From Nitrososphaeraceae archaeon (lineage in GTDB: Archaea > Thermoproteota > Nitrososphaeria > Nitrososphaerales > Nitrososphaeraceae): a DNA stretch of 10,869 nt. The notes beneath the pieces were generated by a model. That model did no database searches and was not told the origin of the DNA. It was given only the letters and a program-made list of their open reading frames with translations. The stretch is taken from positions 1 to 10,869 of the forward strand of contig JAICQW010000048.1 of assembly GCA_025937665.1 (NCBI GenBank), read 5' to 3'. This document shows, piece by piece, positions 1 through 7,506 of the stretch; within the stretch, counting starts at the first letter, position 1, and every line of letters begins with the position of its first letter. A program made the translations under genes and the position numbers.

Positions 1-218
1 GCATTGTACATTATTCCTCCTGGATGCAATGCATTATCAGGAGCAACTTGAACTTGTTTTTCTGATGCGATTAAAGTTACATGTTTTACCTCACCTTGAT
101 TTTCTGTTTCCTGCGCATGTACCGCATTGTTCGCTGAAAAATATGGAACAAAGGCAATACTGCTTGCAAGCAAGAAACTAGCTATCAGTGAGCTTGCGAG
201 TAGTAAACTACGATTCAT
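1..218 (-). CDS. Exported protein, N-terminal part; possible multicopper oxidase/cupredoxin (partial)
   Basis: Only the first 72 codons are in the window; the gene continues past base 1. The ATG is at 218-216. Residues 1-35 form a typical signal peptide: R3 near the N-terminus, a hydrophobic stretch at about 4-24, and a V-H-A site at 33-35 followed by QETEN, so cleavage after A35 is likely and the mature protein should lie outside the membrane. The mature start (EVKHVTLIASEKQVQVAP, then LHPGGIMYN) resembles the first beta strand of the cupredoxin domain in archaeal multicopper oxidases and NirK-like proteins. This is a family resemblance from memory, and no copper ligand is in view. A TATA box at 242-249 lies about 27 bases upstream of the ATG, which points to a leaderless transcript and supports this start. 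Another exported beta-sandwich protein remains possible. Confidence 0.6.
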   Translation of the reverse strand, partial: MNRSLLLASSLIASFLLASSIAFVPYFSANNAVHAQETENQGEVKHVTLIASEKQVQVAPDNALHPGGIMYN

Positions 219-241
219 TAGCGGATTGTAAAGGTTTCCAC

Positions 242-249
242 TATAAATA
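242..249 (-). promoter_or_regulatory. TATA box for the leftward exported-protein gene
   Basis: On the minus strand this reads TATTTATA. Its centre is about 27 bases upstream of the ATG at 218, the spacing expected when transcription starts at or next to the start codon. No Shine-Dalgarno sequence lies between them. Confidence 0.6.
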
Positions 250-352
250 TTATGCTGAGATAAGAATAAAATATTTTAATTTAGATTAGAATTTTGTTGA
301 AATTATACATTAGCTCTATATTAATTAGAATTTTTTTATCAAAAAATAATAA

Positions 353-360
353 TATTTATC
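353..360 (+). promoter_or_regulatory. TATA box for purB
   Basis: TATTTATC is centred about 29 bases upstream of the purB ATG at 386, so the leader would be only a few bases or absent. It is divergent from the TATA box at 242-249; the two genes share a spacer of 167 bases with about 103 bases between the boxes. The same octamer occurs on the minus strand at 2561-2568. Confidence 0.55.
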
Positions 361-385
361 TTACGTTTACTAATTCATAAAGTAG

Positions 386-1753
386 ATGCCCATTTTACCT
401 ATTGACTCTGGAAGATACGGTAGCAATGAAATAAGGAAAATTTTTGAAGAAGAAAATCGACTCAGATATCAGCTTAATTTTGAAGCACAAGTTGCATTAT
501 CTCAAGGCAAACTTAGAATGATTCCCCTAAACGCCTCAAGAGAAATTGCACGAATAGCAAGATCAAATAAGATCACAACAAAAAAGATTAAGGAACTTGA
601 ATCAATAAGTGAGCATGACACAGCTTCGTTAGTACAGGCAATAAGCGAATATTGTTCGCCCACAACAAGACCATGGATACATTATGGATTAACTAGTAAC
701 GATGTTGTAGATACATCTACGTCAATGCAATTAAAAGACGCCTTTGAAGTAATTGAACCAAAAATATTCAAGCTAATTTCGTTATTGATAAATAGGGTAA
801 GAAAATATACCTTGTTACCTTCTGTAGGAAGGACTCATGGACAGCACGCAAGCATAATATCATTTGGATTAAAATTTGCGATTTGGGCAAACGAGTTTTC
901 ATATCACATAGAGAGGATCGAAGAGGGTAAGAAGAGATTTCTTTTGTGTAAAACATTGGGAGTGGTTGGGACAGGTTCCTTGATGGGATCAAAGGCCCTA
1001 GATGTACAGGATAATGTAGCCAAAACGCTTGGTCTATATTCAATAGAGGCAGCTACACAAGTAATACCCAGAGAAAGACTGGCGGAAGTTCAATTCATAA
1101 TTTCGTTAATAGGAAGTTCTTTGGATAAAATGGCAACAGAAATTAGAAATTTACAAAGAACTGAGATTGGAGAGGTGGAAGAACCATTTAGAAAAGGACA
1201 ATTGGGAAGCAGTGCAGTTCCAGTAAAGAGGAATCCCATAAAGAGTGAAAGAATATCTTCACTTGCAAGAATACTTCGTTCCTTTTCAAATATCGCTCAA
1301 GAGAATATTTCACTCTGGCATGAGAGAGACCTCTCGAATTCCGCAAATGAAAGGTTTACCATTCCGATGGGAATCATTCTTTTGGATGAAATGATAAATA
1401 ATATGATAAAGGTAATTGACGGATTAACAGTAAGTAGTCAAAGAATTTTAGATAACATAAATAAGACAAAGGGAAGAATTTTTGCAGAGTTTATTCTTGA
1501 AGCCCTCGTAAAGAAGGGTATTCCTCGAATGAATGCGTATGAGAGCATACAACGTGTTGCTTTTGAAACTTTAGTTGATGACAGAGACTTTAAAGATGCG
1601 ATGATGAAGGATCCTTCTATTGGAGAACATTTAAACAAGAATGAATTAAAAACAATTTTTGATCCTAACACTCATCTGGCTGCATCAACAAGAATAATAA
1701 AGAATGTCATAAAAAGGACCGAGCAAATACGTAAAAACTACAAGCCGCATTAA
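386..1753 (+). CDS. purB: Adenylosuccinate lyase
   Basis: This fumarate-lyase-superfamily enzyme of purine synthesis works in the cytoplasm as a homotetramer. It removes fumarate from SAICAR to give AICAR and from adenylosuccinate to give AMP. The 455 residues match the family's usual length. The N-terminus MPILPIDSGRYGSNEIRKIF is typical of adenylosuccinate lyases. Visible motifs are EHDTAS (76-81, with the conserved His78), HYGLTSNDVVD (99-109), the catalytic-His segment RTHGQHA (149-155), GVVGTGSLMG (192-201) and the mobile signature loop GSSAVPVKRNP (274-284) with its catalytic serine. The loop has V-P-V where many bacterial enzymes have M-P-H; I do not take this as a defect. The ATG at 386 fits a TATA box at 353-360. 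The stop overlaps the tail of the convergent gene by 4 bases. Confidence 0.96.
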   Translation: MPILPIDSGRYGSNEIRKIFEEENRLRYQLNFEAQVALSQGKLRMIPLNASREIARIARSNKITTKKIKELESISEHDTASLVQAISEYCSPTTRPWIHYGLTSNDVVDTSTSMQLKDAFEVIEPKIFKLISLLINRVRKYTLLPSVGRTHGQHASIISFGLKFAIWANEFSYHIERIEEGKKRFLLCKTLGVVGTGSLMGSKALDVQDNVAKTLGLYSIEAATQVIPRERLAEVQFIISLIGSSLDKMATEIRNLQRTEIGEVEEPFRKGQLGSSAVPVKRNPIKSERISSLARILRSFSNIAQENISLWHERDLSNSANERFTIPMGIILLDEMINNMIKVIDGLTVSSQRILDNINKTKGRIFAEFILEALVKKGIPRMNAYESIQRVAFETLVDDRDFKDAMMKDPSIGEHLNKNELKTIFDPNTHLAASTRIIKNVIKRTEQIRKNYKPH

Positions 1754-2502
1754 TCTATTTCTTTATAATTTTTGTGGATTAGAGAACCGTATTGTAACGC
1801 TTTTTTCCTTCTTATGATTACTTCTGGCGGAATCTTGAAAGATAATGCAATTTTTCTAATTATATGCTTTCGTAAAAGATCATCATGGCTAACTATTTTA
1901 TCATAAATAGGAAACTTCATTGCGATAGAAGTGAATCCTTTTGAGAGAAAAGGCTGTATGATTCTGATATTATATTTTTCTACCACTTGTTTTATTTCAC
2001 TAATTAATTCTAATTCATTCAATATCTTTGACTGAATAGTCTTGTTGATAATATCATTGCCTTGATTAAATATAATTCTGAAATTATTGTAGCCACAGAA
2101 CAGTTCATCAAAACCGTTGGCAGTGAGTACAACGTTAAGACCATTATTACTTGCCAATTGAGCAACATAACTAAAAGCAATGCAGTTTTCGATATGAGAT
2201 AAATTTCTACAGGTCATGTCGTCCCTTATTTTTTTAGAAAATACTGAAAAATCATGCTTATCTATTTCTAAAACTCTGTGATTCATATTTATTTTCCGTG
2301 ATATTGACTTTGAGAATTCTATGTCATTAGAATCAGGAAAACCAACAGTCAATAGTGTGGTATCGATGTTCATATTTTTACAAATTTTTGCAAGTAATGT
2401 ACTATCTATCCCGCCTGAAAAGGCAATTCCAATCTTATTTATTCCTCTCAAATTATCAGATACAGTTGCAAACAATGCATCAATTAGGTCCGAATTGTAC
2501 AA
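1750..2502 (-). CDS. Stand-alone asparagine-synthetase-type PP-loop ATPase domain
   Basis: The 250 residues match only the C-terminal synthetase domain of AsnB-type enzymes. Visible motifs are the PP-loop SGGIDST (29-35), which binds ATP and its pyrophosphate, TANGFDELFCGYN (127-139, the family's G-x-DELF-x-GY element), a QPF segment (183-185) and RRKKALQYGS (231-240), matching the conserved Lys/Gln region near the active site. Full AsnB has over 500 residues and an N-terminal glutaminase with Cys2; that domain is absent and not encoded next door. The protein may use ammonia directly, take it from a partner, or amidate or adenylate another substrate; the substrate cannot be read from sequence. 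The start used is TTG at 2502-2500. The frame stays open for about 24 codons upstream without ATG or GTG, so the start is uncertain. It is convergent with purB. Confidence 0.8.
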   Translation of the reverse strand: MYNSDLIDALFATVSDNLRGINKIGIAFSGGIDSTLLAKICKNMNIDTTLLTVGFPDSNDIEFSKSISRKINMNHRVLEIDKHDFSVFSKKIRDDMTCRNLSHIENCIAFSYVAQLASNNGLNVVLTANGFDELFCGYNNFRIIFNQGNDIINKTIQSKILNELELISEIKQVVEKYNIRIIQPFLSKGFTSIAMKFPIYDKIVSHDDLLRKHIIRKIALSFKIPPEVIIRRKKALQYGSLIHKNYKEID

Positions 2503-2560
2503 TATAGTATACCCAAAAATAATTTCATTTATGTATTTATTAGTATGGCCAGTGACTTTC

Positions 2561-2568
2561 GATAAATA
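2561..2568 (-). promoter_or_regulatory. Possible TATA box for the PP-loop synthetase gene
   Basis: On the minus strand this reads TATTTATC, identical to the purB box. It is about 62 bases upstream of the TTG at 2502, so transcription from it would start near 2538 and leave a leader of about 35 bases. A weaker AT-rich box (minus strand ATACATAAAT, about 2527-2536) lies at leaderless spacing from the TTG and is an alternative. Confidence 0.35.
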
Positions 2569-2722
2569 GGACTAACAGTAAACCAAAATCAGCAAAAGAC
2601 AATAATTTTCCCAGGAGGGGATTACTTTACTATTCTAAAATCATCCCAATATTAGCAAAAATTGATTCAAATATACTCGTATGAATTCTAATGGAACTAA
2701 GCAACAATACACGATATATTCA

Positions 2723-2738
2723 TATAACTTTTGTTATA
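2723..2738. repeat. Short perfect inverted repeat (6-base arms, TTTT loop)
   Basis: TATAAC, then TTTT, then GTTATA, followed by AT-rich DNA. It could be an operator, a weak hairpin, or chance in AT-rich sequence. It lies over 200 bases from the nearest start codon on either side, so it is not tied to a particular gene. Confidence 0.3.
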
Positions 2739-3047
2739 ATAAAAATATTTACTAATCAATAGGATCTAATGTTTTGTATCTACAAGATTAAATCTTTTAC
2801 ATGAGATAAATGTTATGATGTGTTGAAACGGAGAAAGGCAAACATAATTTGTTTCTAGTCTGTATCATATCTGGCACCAAGCTATGTCTACTCAGTTAGT
2901 TAACAGCTGTAATTAATTAATCCTTATTTGGTTGATGTTTAGGAATAGTTGAATTTGATTTGATATGAACAAGACGGGTTCAATCCAGGCATACGAATGA
3001 ACTATTTCTTGGAGTTATTGAATTGACTTGACAAGAAAAGTAACTTG

Positions 3048-3054
3048 TATATAT
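3048..3054 (+). promoter_or_regulatory. TATA box for the pterin-synthase fusion gene
   Basis: TATATAT is centred at 3051, 27 bases before the ATG at 3078. It overlaps the in-frame TTG at 3045, so a transcript from this promoter could not contain that TTG. This is the main reason for choosing 3078 as the start. Confidence 0.65.
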
Positions 3055-3077
3055 CTGGATTCTTTGAAATAAAATTA

Positions 3078-3887
3078 ATGAAGAAGACAATTCTGGACGA
3101 AGATCTCAAATATATCGATGGAAAAGGAAACTTGCTGAGGAGCAAGACAGAATTATCTTTCTCAAGATTACTTTCATTTTTAGGGCATGACTATGAATAT
3201 GATTTCAAGATAAAGCTAATGAATGGAAACGAGGTCCTCGTTGACTTTAAGGTTGATAACAAATACATTGAAATATTAGATTCCGCGCAAGACCTAGAGA
3301 AATTCAATGAGATAAAAAAGAATAATCCTGATCTTGATATCATAGGGATTGGTAAATCAAAATTTGGTGTCAAATCTGGTGATTTTGAAACAATATCCTT
3401 TATCGATTCTGAAGGGGACCAGATCGGTTCAATATTTTTAGAAGATTCATCACTTGCTTTTGACTATGCTCATATTTTACCTCTCGTTGAAAAATGCTCT
3501 ATACTACATGGTCACACTTCTACTGTTATGGTAGAGATCATTGGAAAAATGGTGAACAATCTAGTTATCGATTTTAGTGATGCAAAAAGAATCATCAAAG
3601 ATACCCTTTCAACATTAGATCACAAGTTCTTTATCAACAAGAAATACGTTTACAAAGAAGATAGTCTCCACTATTACGTCTCATTTAATGGTCCTCGCGG
3701 ATTTTTCAATCTACAACTTCCTAAAGACACGACCTTTCTGATGCCTGGAGAAGCAACGGTAGAGAATCTTTCCTCCGTGATAATAGAACTGCTTTCCTCA
3801 AAAATGCCTCCAAATATAGAAGCTCTTGGTGTTTATATTTACGAAGGTGTTAATAAAGGGGCACATATTCTGGCAAATATCAGGTAA
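3078..3887 (+). CDS. 6-carboxy-tetrahydropterin synthase (QueD/PTPS)-like protein with nuclease-like N-terminal domain
   Basis: The 269 residues are about twice the length of a normal QueD. The C-terminal half (about 126-269) is a PTPS domain with all key residues visible: zinc ligands H132 (FDYAH), H144 and H146 (HGH), candidate catalytic C140 in C-x3-HGH, D181-H182 (LDHKF), E229 (ATVENL) and E256 (YIYEG). In archaea such enzymes usually supply 6-carboxy-tetrahydropterin for preQ0 and archaeosine, a tRNA modification; that role is inferred. Residues about 15-95 look like a PD-(D/E)XK/DUF559-type nuclease fold: RSKTE (21-25), VLVDFKVD (53-60) and YIEILDS (63-69). The lysine expected two residues after E65 is Leu, so this domain may be inactive and only bind nucleic acid. 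A TTG at 3045 would add 11 residues but lies within the TATA box region. No other queuosine/archaeosine gene is adjacent. Confidence 0.82.
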   Translation: MKKTILDEDLKYIDGKGNLLRSKTELSFSRLLSFLGHDYEYDFKIKLMNGNEVLVDFKVDNKYIEILDSAQDLEKFNEIKKNNPDLDIIGIGKSKFGVKSGDFETISFIDSEGDQIGSIFLEDSSLAFDYAHILPLVEKCSILHGHTSTVMVEIIGKMVNNLVIDFSDAKRIIKDTLSTLDHKFFINKKYVYKEDSLHYYVSFNGPRGFFNLQLPKDTTFLMPGEATVENLSSVIIELLSSKMPPNIEALGVYIYEGVNKGAHILANIR

Positions 3888-3992
3888 ATAGTGGCAGTCT
3901 TTATGATAAAACGGATATCATGATGAGGCATCTCTCCTTACGGATCGGATTACATGTTTTTCATTGATCCAAAAAAGGTGTGAAGCGTGAAC

Positions 3993-3999
3993 TTAAATA
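3993..3999 (+). promoter_or_regulatory. TATA box for valS
   Basis: TTAAATA, preceded by a purine-containing stretch (GTGAAC) that could serve as a BRE. It is centred about 37 bases before the valS ATG, so a leader of about 10 bases is expected. A small imperfect hairpin (TTAG-TT-CTAA, 4016-4025) lies at the predicted transcript start. Confidence 0.5.
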
Positions 4000-4032
4000 G
4001 AAGCCGTCTAGTGGATTAGTTCTAACCTAAAG

Positions 4033-6378
4033 ATGCAACAAAAAATAAATGAAAAGACATGGAATTCAAATATTGAAAATGCTATTTTGGAAAATTGGCA
4101 TGATAAAAGAATCTATGATTTCAAAGTTTCGGATAATAAAAATTATGTAATTGATACCCCACCTCCCTATCCATCAGGACGGCCCTGGCATATTGGAGCT
4201 GCAGCACATTATGCGCAAATTGACATGATAGCTAGAACATCAAGAATGTTTGGTAATAATGTATATTTTCCCATTGGCATAGACAGAAATGGACTGCCAG
4301 TTGAGATTTACACTGAAAAAAAACACAAGATCAGAATGCGACAGACAGATCGAGAAGAATTTCTTAGACTCTGTAGAATTTCATTAGATGATCTAGAAAA
4401 AGAAATGATCCAAATCATGAAAAGTATCGGTCTAAGTGCAGACTTTGTGGACTATTACAGGACTGATTCAAATGAATATCGCACGTTAACTCAGAGTACT
4501 TTTATTGATTTATGGGGTAGAGGGCTTGTTTATTCTGCAAATCGACCAAATAACTATTGTCCAAGCTGTGGCACTACAATTGCTGACGCTGAAATAACTT
4601 ACGAAGAAAGAAAGACAAATCTAGTATATTTGAAATTTAGGTTAAAAAATGAAAATGAAGATTTGATTGTTGCTACGACCAGGCCTGAATTAATTTTTGC
4701 ATGTCAATGTGTTATAGTAAATCCTAACGATACCAGATATGAGAAAATGCATAAGAAGGAAGTTATCTTGCCTCTATTTAATAGAGAAGTAAAAATCCAA
4801 CCCCATCATTCAGCAAAATCAGAATTTGGTTCAGGAGCCGTGATGGTTTGTAGTTACGGAGACATTAATGATGTGCAGGTATTTAGAGAATTTGGTTTAA
4901 AAGAAATTGTAGCTATAGATCAGTATGGGAAAATAGGTGAAAATGGAGGTAGTTATTCTACTCTCACAGTAGACAATGCAAGAAAGCAAATTATTGATGA
5001 TTTGGAAAAAGGAGGCTACGTTGTAAAGCAAGAATCGATCTTGCATAGGATACCGATGTGTGAGAGAAGTAAATCCCCAGTGGAGATAATACCAATGCAG
5101 GATTATTATATTAAACAACTTGATTTTCTTCCCAAACTTAGAGAATTTGCATCTTCTCTGAAATTTTATCCAGAATCTCACAGACAGATACTGTTGAATT
5201 GGTTAGACTCGGTTGCAATAGATTGGCCGATATCTAGAAGAAGATTTTATGGTACAGAAATTCCAATATGGTATTGCGATAAATGTAAAGAACCAATGCT
5301 GCCTGAACCTGGAAAATATTACAGACCGTGGAAGGATAAAGCGCCGTTTGATAAATGTGTCAAGTGTGGCCATAGCGAGTTTACTGGTGATGATAGAACT
5401 TTTGATACTTGGATGGATTCTAGTATATCACCCCTATTTGTGACCAAATATAGTAAAGATGAAGATTTTTTTGCAAAAACATATCCAACACAAATAAGGC
5501 CGCAAGCTAAAGACATTGTAAGAACATGGTTGTATTACACAATGTTACGATGTTATCAATTGACAGAGAAGCTTGCCTGGAGTAATGTCTGGATTATGGG
5601 ATATGGGGTGGATGAGTATGGAGAAAAGATGAGTAAAAGTAAAGGCAATGTAATTGATCCATTTCCTGTAATCAACAAGCATGGAGCAGACACCTTTAGA
5701 TTCTGGTCAGCAATTGAAGCAAATCATGGTCAGGACTTTAGGTGTTCTGAACAAAAGATTGCAGAGGCACAAAAATTTCTAACAAAATTATGGAATATTG
5801 GAAGATTTGTATCCTCATTTGAATTCGTTCAAACAGTTGAAGTTGATTTATTGCCTTCGGATAAGTGGATTTTAGGAGAGTTGTCTCATTTGGTAGATGA
5901 ATGCATCAAGGGGTACAGAGAATATAATTTCTTTATTCCAGCTTCACAAATAAGAGATTTTACTTGGAATATTTTCGCTTCCCACTACCTAGAATTAGTA
6001 AAATCACGCGCATACAACGATCACGACCAAAACAACAGATATTCCGCATTATATGCGCTCCATAAATGTTTTTCAGTAATATTGTTACTATTAGCTCCTA
6101 TTTGCCCATTTATTACAGAAAAATTATGGACTACGATATATTCTAAAGAAAGTATTCATTTAGAAAAGTTTCCAGTTCAGAGTAATGACTATGAAGAGAT
6201 GTGTAAATTTACAAAAGCCATTACAGATTTTAATTCATTAATATGGACAACAAAAAGAGAATCAACAAATGAAAATGGTAAGCGATATTCATTGAGAGAT
6301 CCTATAAAGGCAGAAATTCCAGATGACCTATCTCAGTTTAAAGATGATCTAAAGGAAATGCATAATATTCAAGGTTAA
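4033..6378 (+). CDS. valS: Valyl-tRNA synthetase, archaeal type
   Basis: This class Ia synthetase charges tRNA-Val and hydrolyses mischarged threonine. The 781 residues are near the lower end for archaeal ValS. The catalytic signature PYPSGRPWHIGAAAHY (45-60) carries HIGA in place of HIGH, a variant I recall in other archaeal ValS proteins. The CP1 editing domain shows ATTRPEL (214-220). SRRRFYGTEIPIWYC (401-415) matches the ValS core, and KMSKS is intact at 532-536, followed by GNVIDP and GADTFRFW. Three CxxC pairs (C176/C179, C415/C418, C442/C445) are probable zinc sites. The C-terminal part (about 600-781) is the helical anticodon-binding domain with no clear coiled-coil extension. A TATA box lies at 3993-3999. 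The dehydrogenase 20 bases downstream is probably co-transcribed, though the functions look unrelated. Confidence 0.94.
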   Translation: MQQKINEKTWNSNIENAILENWHDKRIYDFKVSDNKNYVIDTPPPYPSGRPWHIGAAAHYAQIDMIARTSRMFGNNVYFPIGIDRNGLPVEIYTEKKHKIRMRQTDREEFLRLCRISLDDLEKEMIQIMKSIGLSADFVDYYRTDSNEYRTLTQSTFIDLWGRGLVYSANRPNNYCPSCGTTIADAEITYEERKTNLVYLKFRLKNENEDLIVATTRPELIFACQCVIVNPNDTRYEKMHKKEVILPLFNREVKIQPHHSAKSEFGSGAVMVCSYGDINDVQVFREFGLKEIVAIDQYGKIGENGGSYSTLTVDNARKQIIDDLEKGGYVVKQESILHRIPMCERSKSPVEIIPMQDYYIKQLDFLPKLREFASSLKFYPESHRQILLNWLDSVAIDWPISRRRFYGTEIPIWYCDKCKEPMLPEPGKYYRPWKDKAPFDKCVKCGHSEFTGDDRTFDTWMDSSISPLFVTKYSKDEDFFAKTYPTQIRPQAKDIVRTWLYYTMLRCYQLTEKLAWSNVWIMGYGVDEYGEKMSKSKGNVIDPFPVINKHGADTFRFWSAIEANHGQDFRCSEQKIAEAQKFLTKLWNIGRFVSSFEFVQTVEVDLLPSDKWILGELSHLVDECIKGYREYNFFIPASQIRDFTWNIFASHYLELVKSRAYNDHDQNNRYSALYALHKCFSVILLLLAPICPFITEKLWTTIYSKESIHLEKFPVQSNDYEEMCKFTKAITDFNSLIWTTKRESTNENGKRYSLRDPIKAEIPDDLSQFKDDLKEMHNIQG

Positions 6379-6398
6379 CTATAAAAATCTGGTAACTT

Positions 6399-7424
6399 AT
6401 GAAAGCCGTTCCCATATACAGTCATGGTGATCTAAATGTATTGAGATATGAACAGGATTTTCCAACTCCAATACCTAATCTATCTGAGATTCTAATTAGG
6501 GTAAAGTACTGTGGTTTGAATCACCTAGATATATGGACAAGATTGGGAATACCAGGTATAACTATTGGCTTTCCCCATGTTTGTGGTAGCGATATTGTAG
6601 GTTCAGTGGAGGAAGATTATGCAGAAATCCCCAAAGGATCTAGAGTCCTCATATATCCTGGAATCGGCTGTAATGATTGTCATAATTGTAAGAATGGAAC
6701 CGAAACTCTCTGTAGAGATTTTTCTATAATTGGTGGTTTAAGCAAGTACAATGGTGGTTATGCAGAATATGTAACTGTTCCTAAAACAAATATCATACCA
6801 CTACCTCGTGAAATAAGCGATGAACAAGCTGCCACACTCTCAATTTCATATTTGACTGCATGGAATATTGTTAAAAAACTACAACTAAAGGAAAATGATA
6901 CAGTTTTGATATACGGAGCTTCAGGTGGACTGGGTATGGCGATGATTCAAATCTCAAAGGCACTCGGAATAAGAACCATAAGCACTATATCTGACGATTC
7001 TAAACTTAATTTTGCACATGATATAGGATCTGATTATGTAATAAATCGAAAAAAGAAAGAGGTAACTGTTGAAATAGAAAAAATAACTCGGGGGATAGGA
7101 GTGGATGCAGTTGTGGATAATGCGGGTCAGAAGACACTGAATACAAGTATTAATTCTGTTCGGAAAGGCGGGAAAATTGCAATGTGCGGTACTACATCTG
7201 GAAGTGAAGCTAACTTTCAGATACGAACGTTTTATTCAAAGCAAATTCAACTGTTTGGTATTTTAATTGGATCAAAGTTGGAGTTGATGGAACTAATTAA
7301 CTTTGTAAATGAAAAAAATATAATGCCAAAAATTGATTCCGTACTTCCATTAAAACAAGTACAACAGGCTCACGATAAATTAGAAAAAGGAGACCAATTA
7401 GGTAAGATTTTGATTAAAATATGA
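6399..7424 (+). CDS. Zinc-containing medium-chain dehydrogenase/reductase (alcohol dehydrogenase/quinone oxidoreductase-like)
   Basis: The 341 residues have the standard length and two-domain layout of the MDR superfamily. The N-terminal GroES-like domain carries GLNHLDIW (39-46), PHVCGSDIVG (59-68) and the structural-zinc cysteines C91, C94, C97 and C105 in the C-x2-C-x2-C-x7-C pattern. The Rossmann domain has the nucleotide-binding motif YGASGGLGMA (172-181), usual for NAD(P)H-binding quinone-oxidoreductase-like members. The His-Glu pair of classical zinc alcohol dehydrogenases is His60-Val61 here, with C38 and D65 nearby, so catalytic zinc binding is uncertain. It probably oxidises an alcohol or reduces an enone, quinone or aldehyde; the substrate is unknown. 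The ATG follows valS by 20 bases with no well-placed TATA box or strong Shine-Dalgarno sequence, suggesting read-through from valS. Confidence 0.88.
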   Translation: MKAVPIYSHGDLNVLRYEQDFPTPIPNLSEILIRVKYCGLNHLDIWTRLGIPGITIGFPHVCGSDIVGSVEEDYAEIPKGSRVLIYPGIGCNDCHNCKNGTETLCRDFSIIGGLSKYNGGYAEYVTVPKTNIIPLPREISDEQAATLSISYLTAWNIVKKLQLKENDTVLIYGASGGLGMAMIQISKALGIRTISTISDDSKLNFAHDIGSDYVINRKKKEVTVEIEKITRGIGVDAVVDNAGQKTLNTSINSVRKGGKIAMCGTTSGSEANFQIRTFYSKQIQLFGILIGSKLELMELINFVNEKNIMPKIDSVLPLKQVQQAHDKLEKGDQLGKILIKI

Positions 7425-7473
7425 CAATAATTTTACCTGTAAGCGGAACAATATTTGCTCTCGAAAGATTGGA

Positions 7474-7488
7474 ATGAAATATTTTCAT
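7474..7488. terminator. Weak inverted repeat between convergent genes
   Basis: ATGAAA, then TAT, then TTTCAT: a 6-base stem in the 82 bases between the convergent dehydrogenase and TRIC genes. It could mark 3' ends on both strands, but the stem is AT-rich and has no clear T tract, which is the usual archaeal terminator. Confidence 0.25.
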
Positions 7489-7506
7489 CTAGATAACTAG
7501 AATAAT

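Larger units (their letters stand above)
2503..3077. other. Long intergenic region with no recognisable gene
   Basis: Stop codons are dense in all six frames and I find no convincing coding region. The region holds the upstream part of the leftward synthetase gene, an AGGAGGGGA stretch at 2613-2621 with no start codon at a suitable distance, a short inverted repeat at 2723-2738 and the promoter of the pterin-synthase gene at 3048-3054. A GGGTTCAATCC stretch at 2976-2986 resembles a tRNA T-loop but has no pairing stem. No tRNA, box C/D RNA or insertion sequence could be recognised. An unannotated non-coding RNA cannot be excluded. Confidence 0.6.

Noticed and set aside
768..1671. Minus-strand open frames inside purB (768-1043 and 1438-1671)
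   Set aside because: They lie wholly within a strongly conserved gene, and their proteins show no recognisable domain or promoter.
2613..2621. AGGAGGGGA as a ribosome binding site
   Set aside because: No ATG, GTG or TTG with an open frame follows within a usable distance.
2976..2986. GGGTTCAATCC, like a tRNA T-loop
   Set aside because: The flanking bases do not form the 5-base T stem, and no acceptor, D or anticodon arms are found around it.
3045..3077. TTG start giving an 11-residue longer PTPS protein
   Set aside because: The TATA box at 3048-3054 overlaps this region, so the transcript should begin near the ATG at 3078.
3920..3926. ATGATGA, like a box C of a C/D guide RNA
   Set aside because: No CTGA box D or internal C'/D' pair lies at the expected distance.
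4085..4200. HIGA instead of HIGH in valyl-tRNA synthetase as a sign of inactivity
   Set aside because: The rest of the signature and KMSKS are intact, and I recall the same WHIGA form in other archaeal ValS proteins.
4897..5516. Open frames inside valS in other frames (4897-5181, 5249-5443, 5319-5516)
   Set aside because: They are shadows of the valS reading frame, without a promoter or recognisable protein features.
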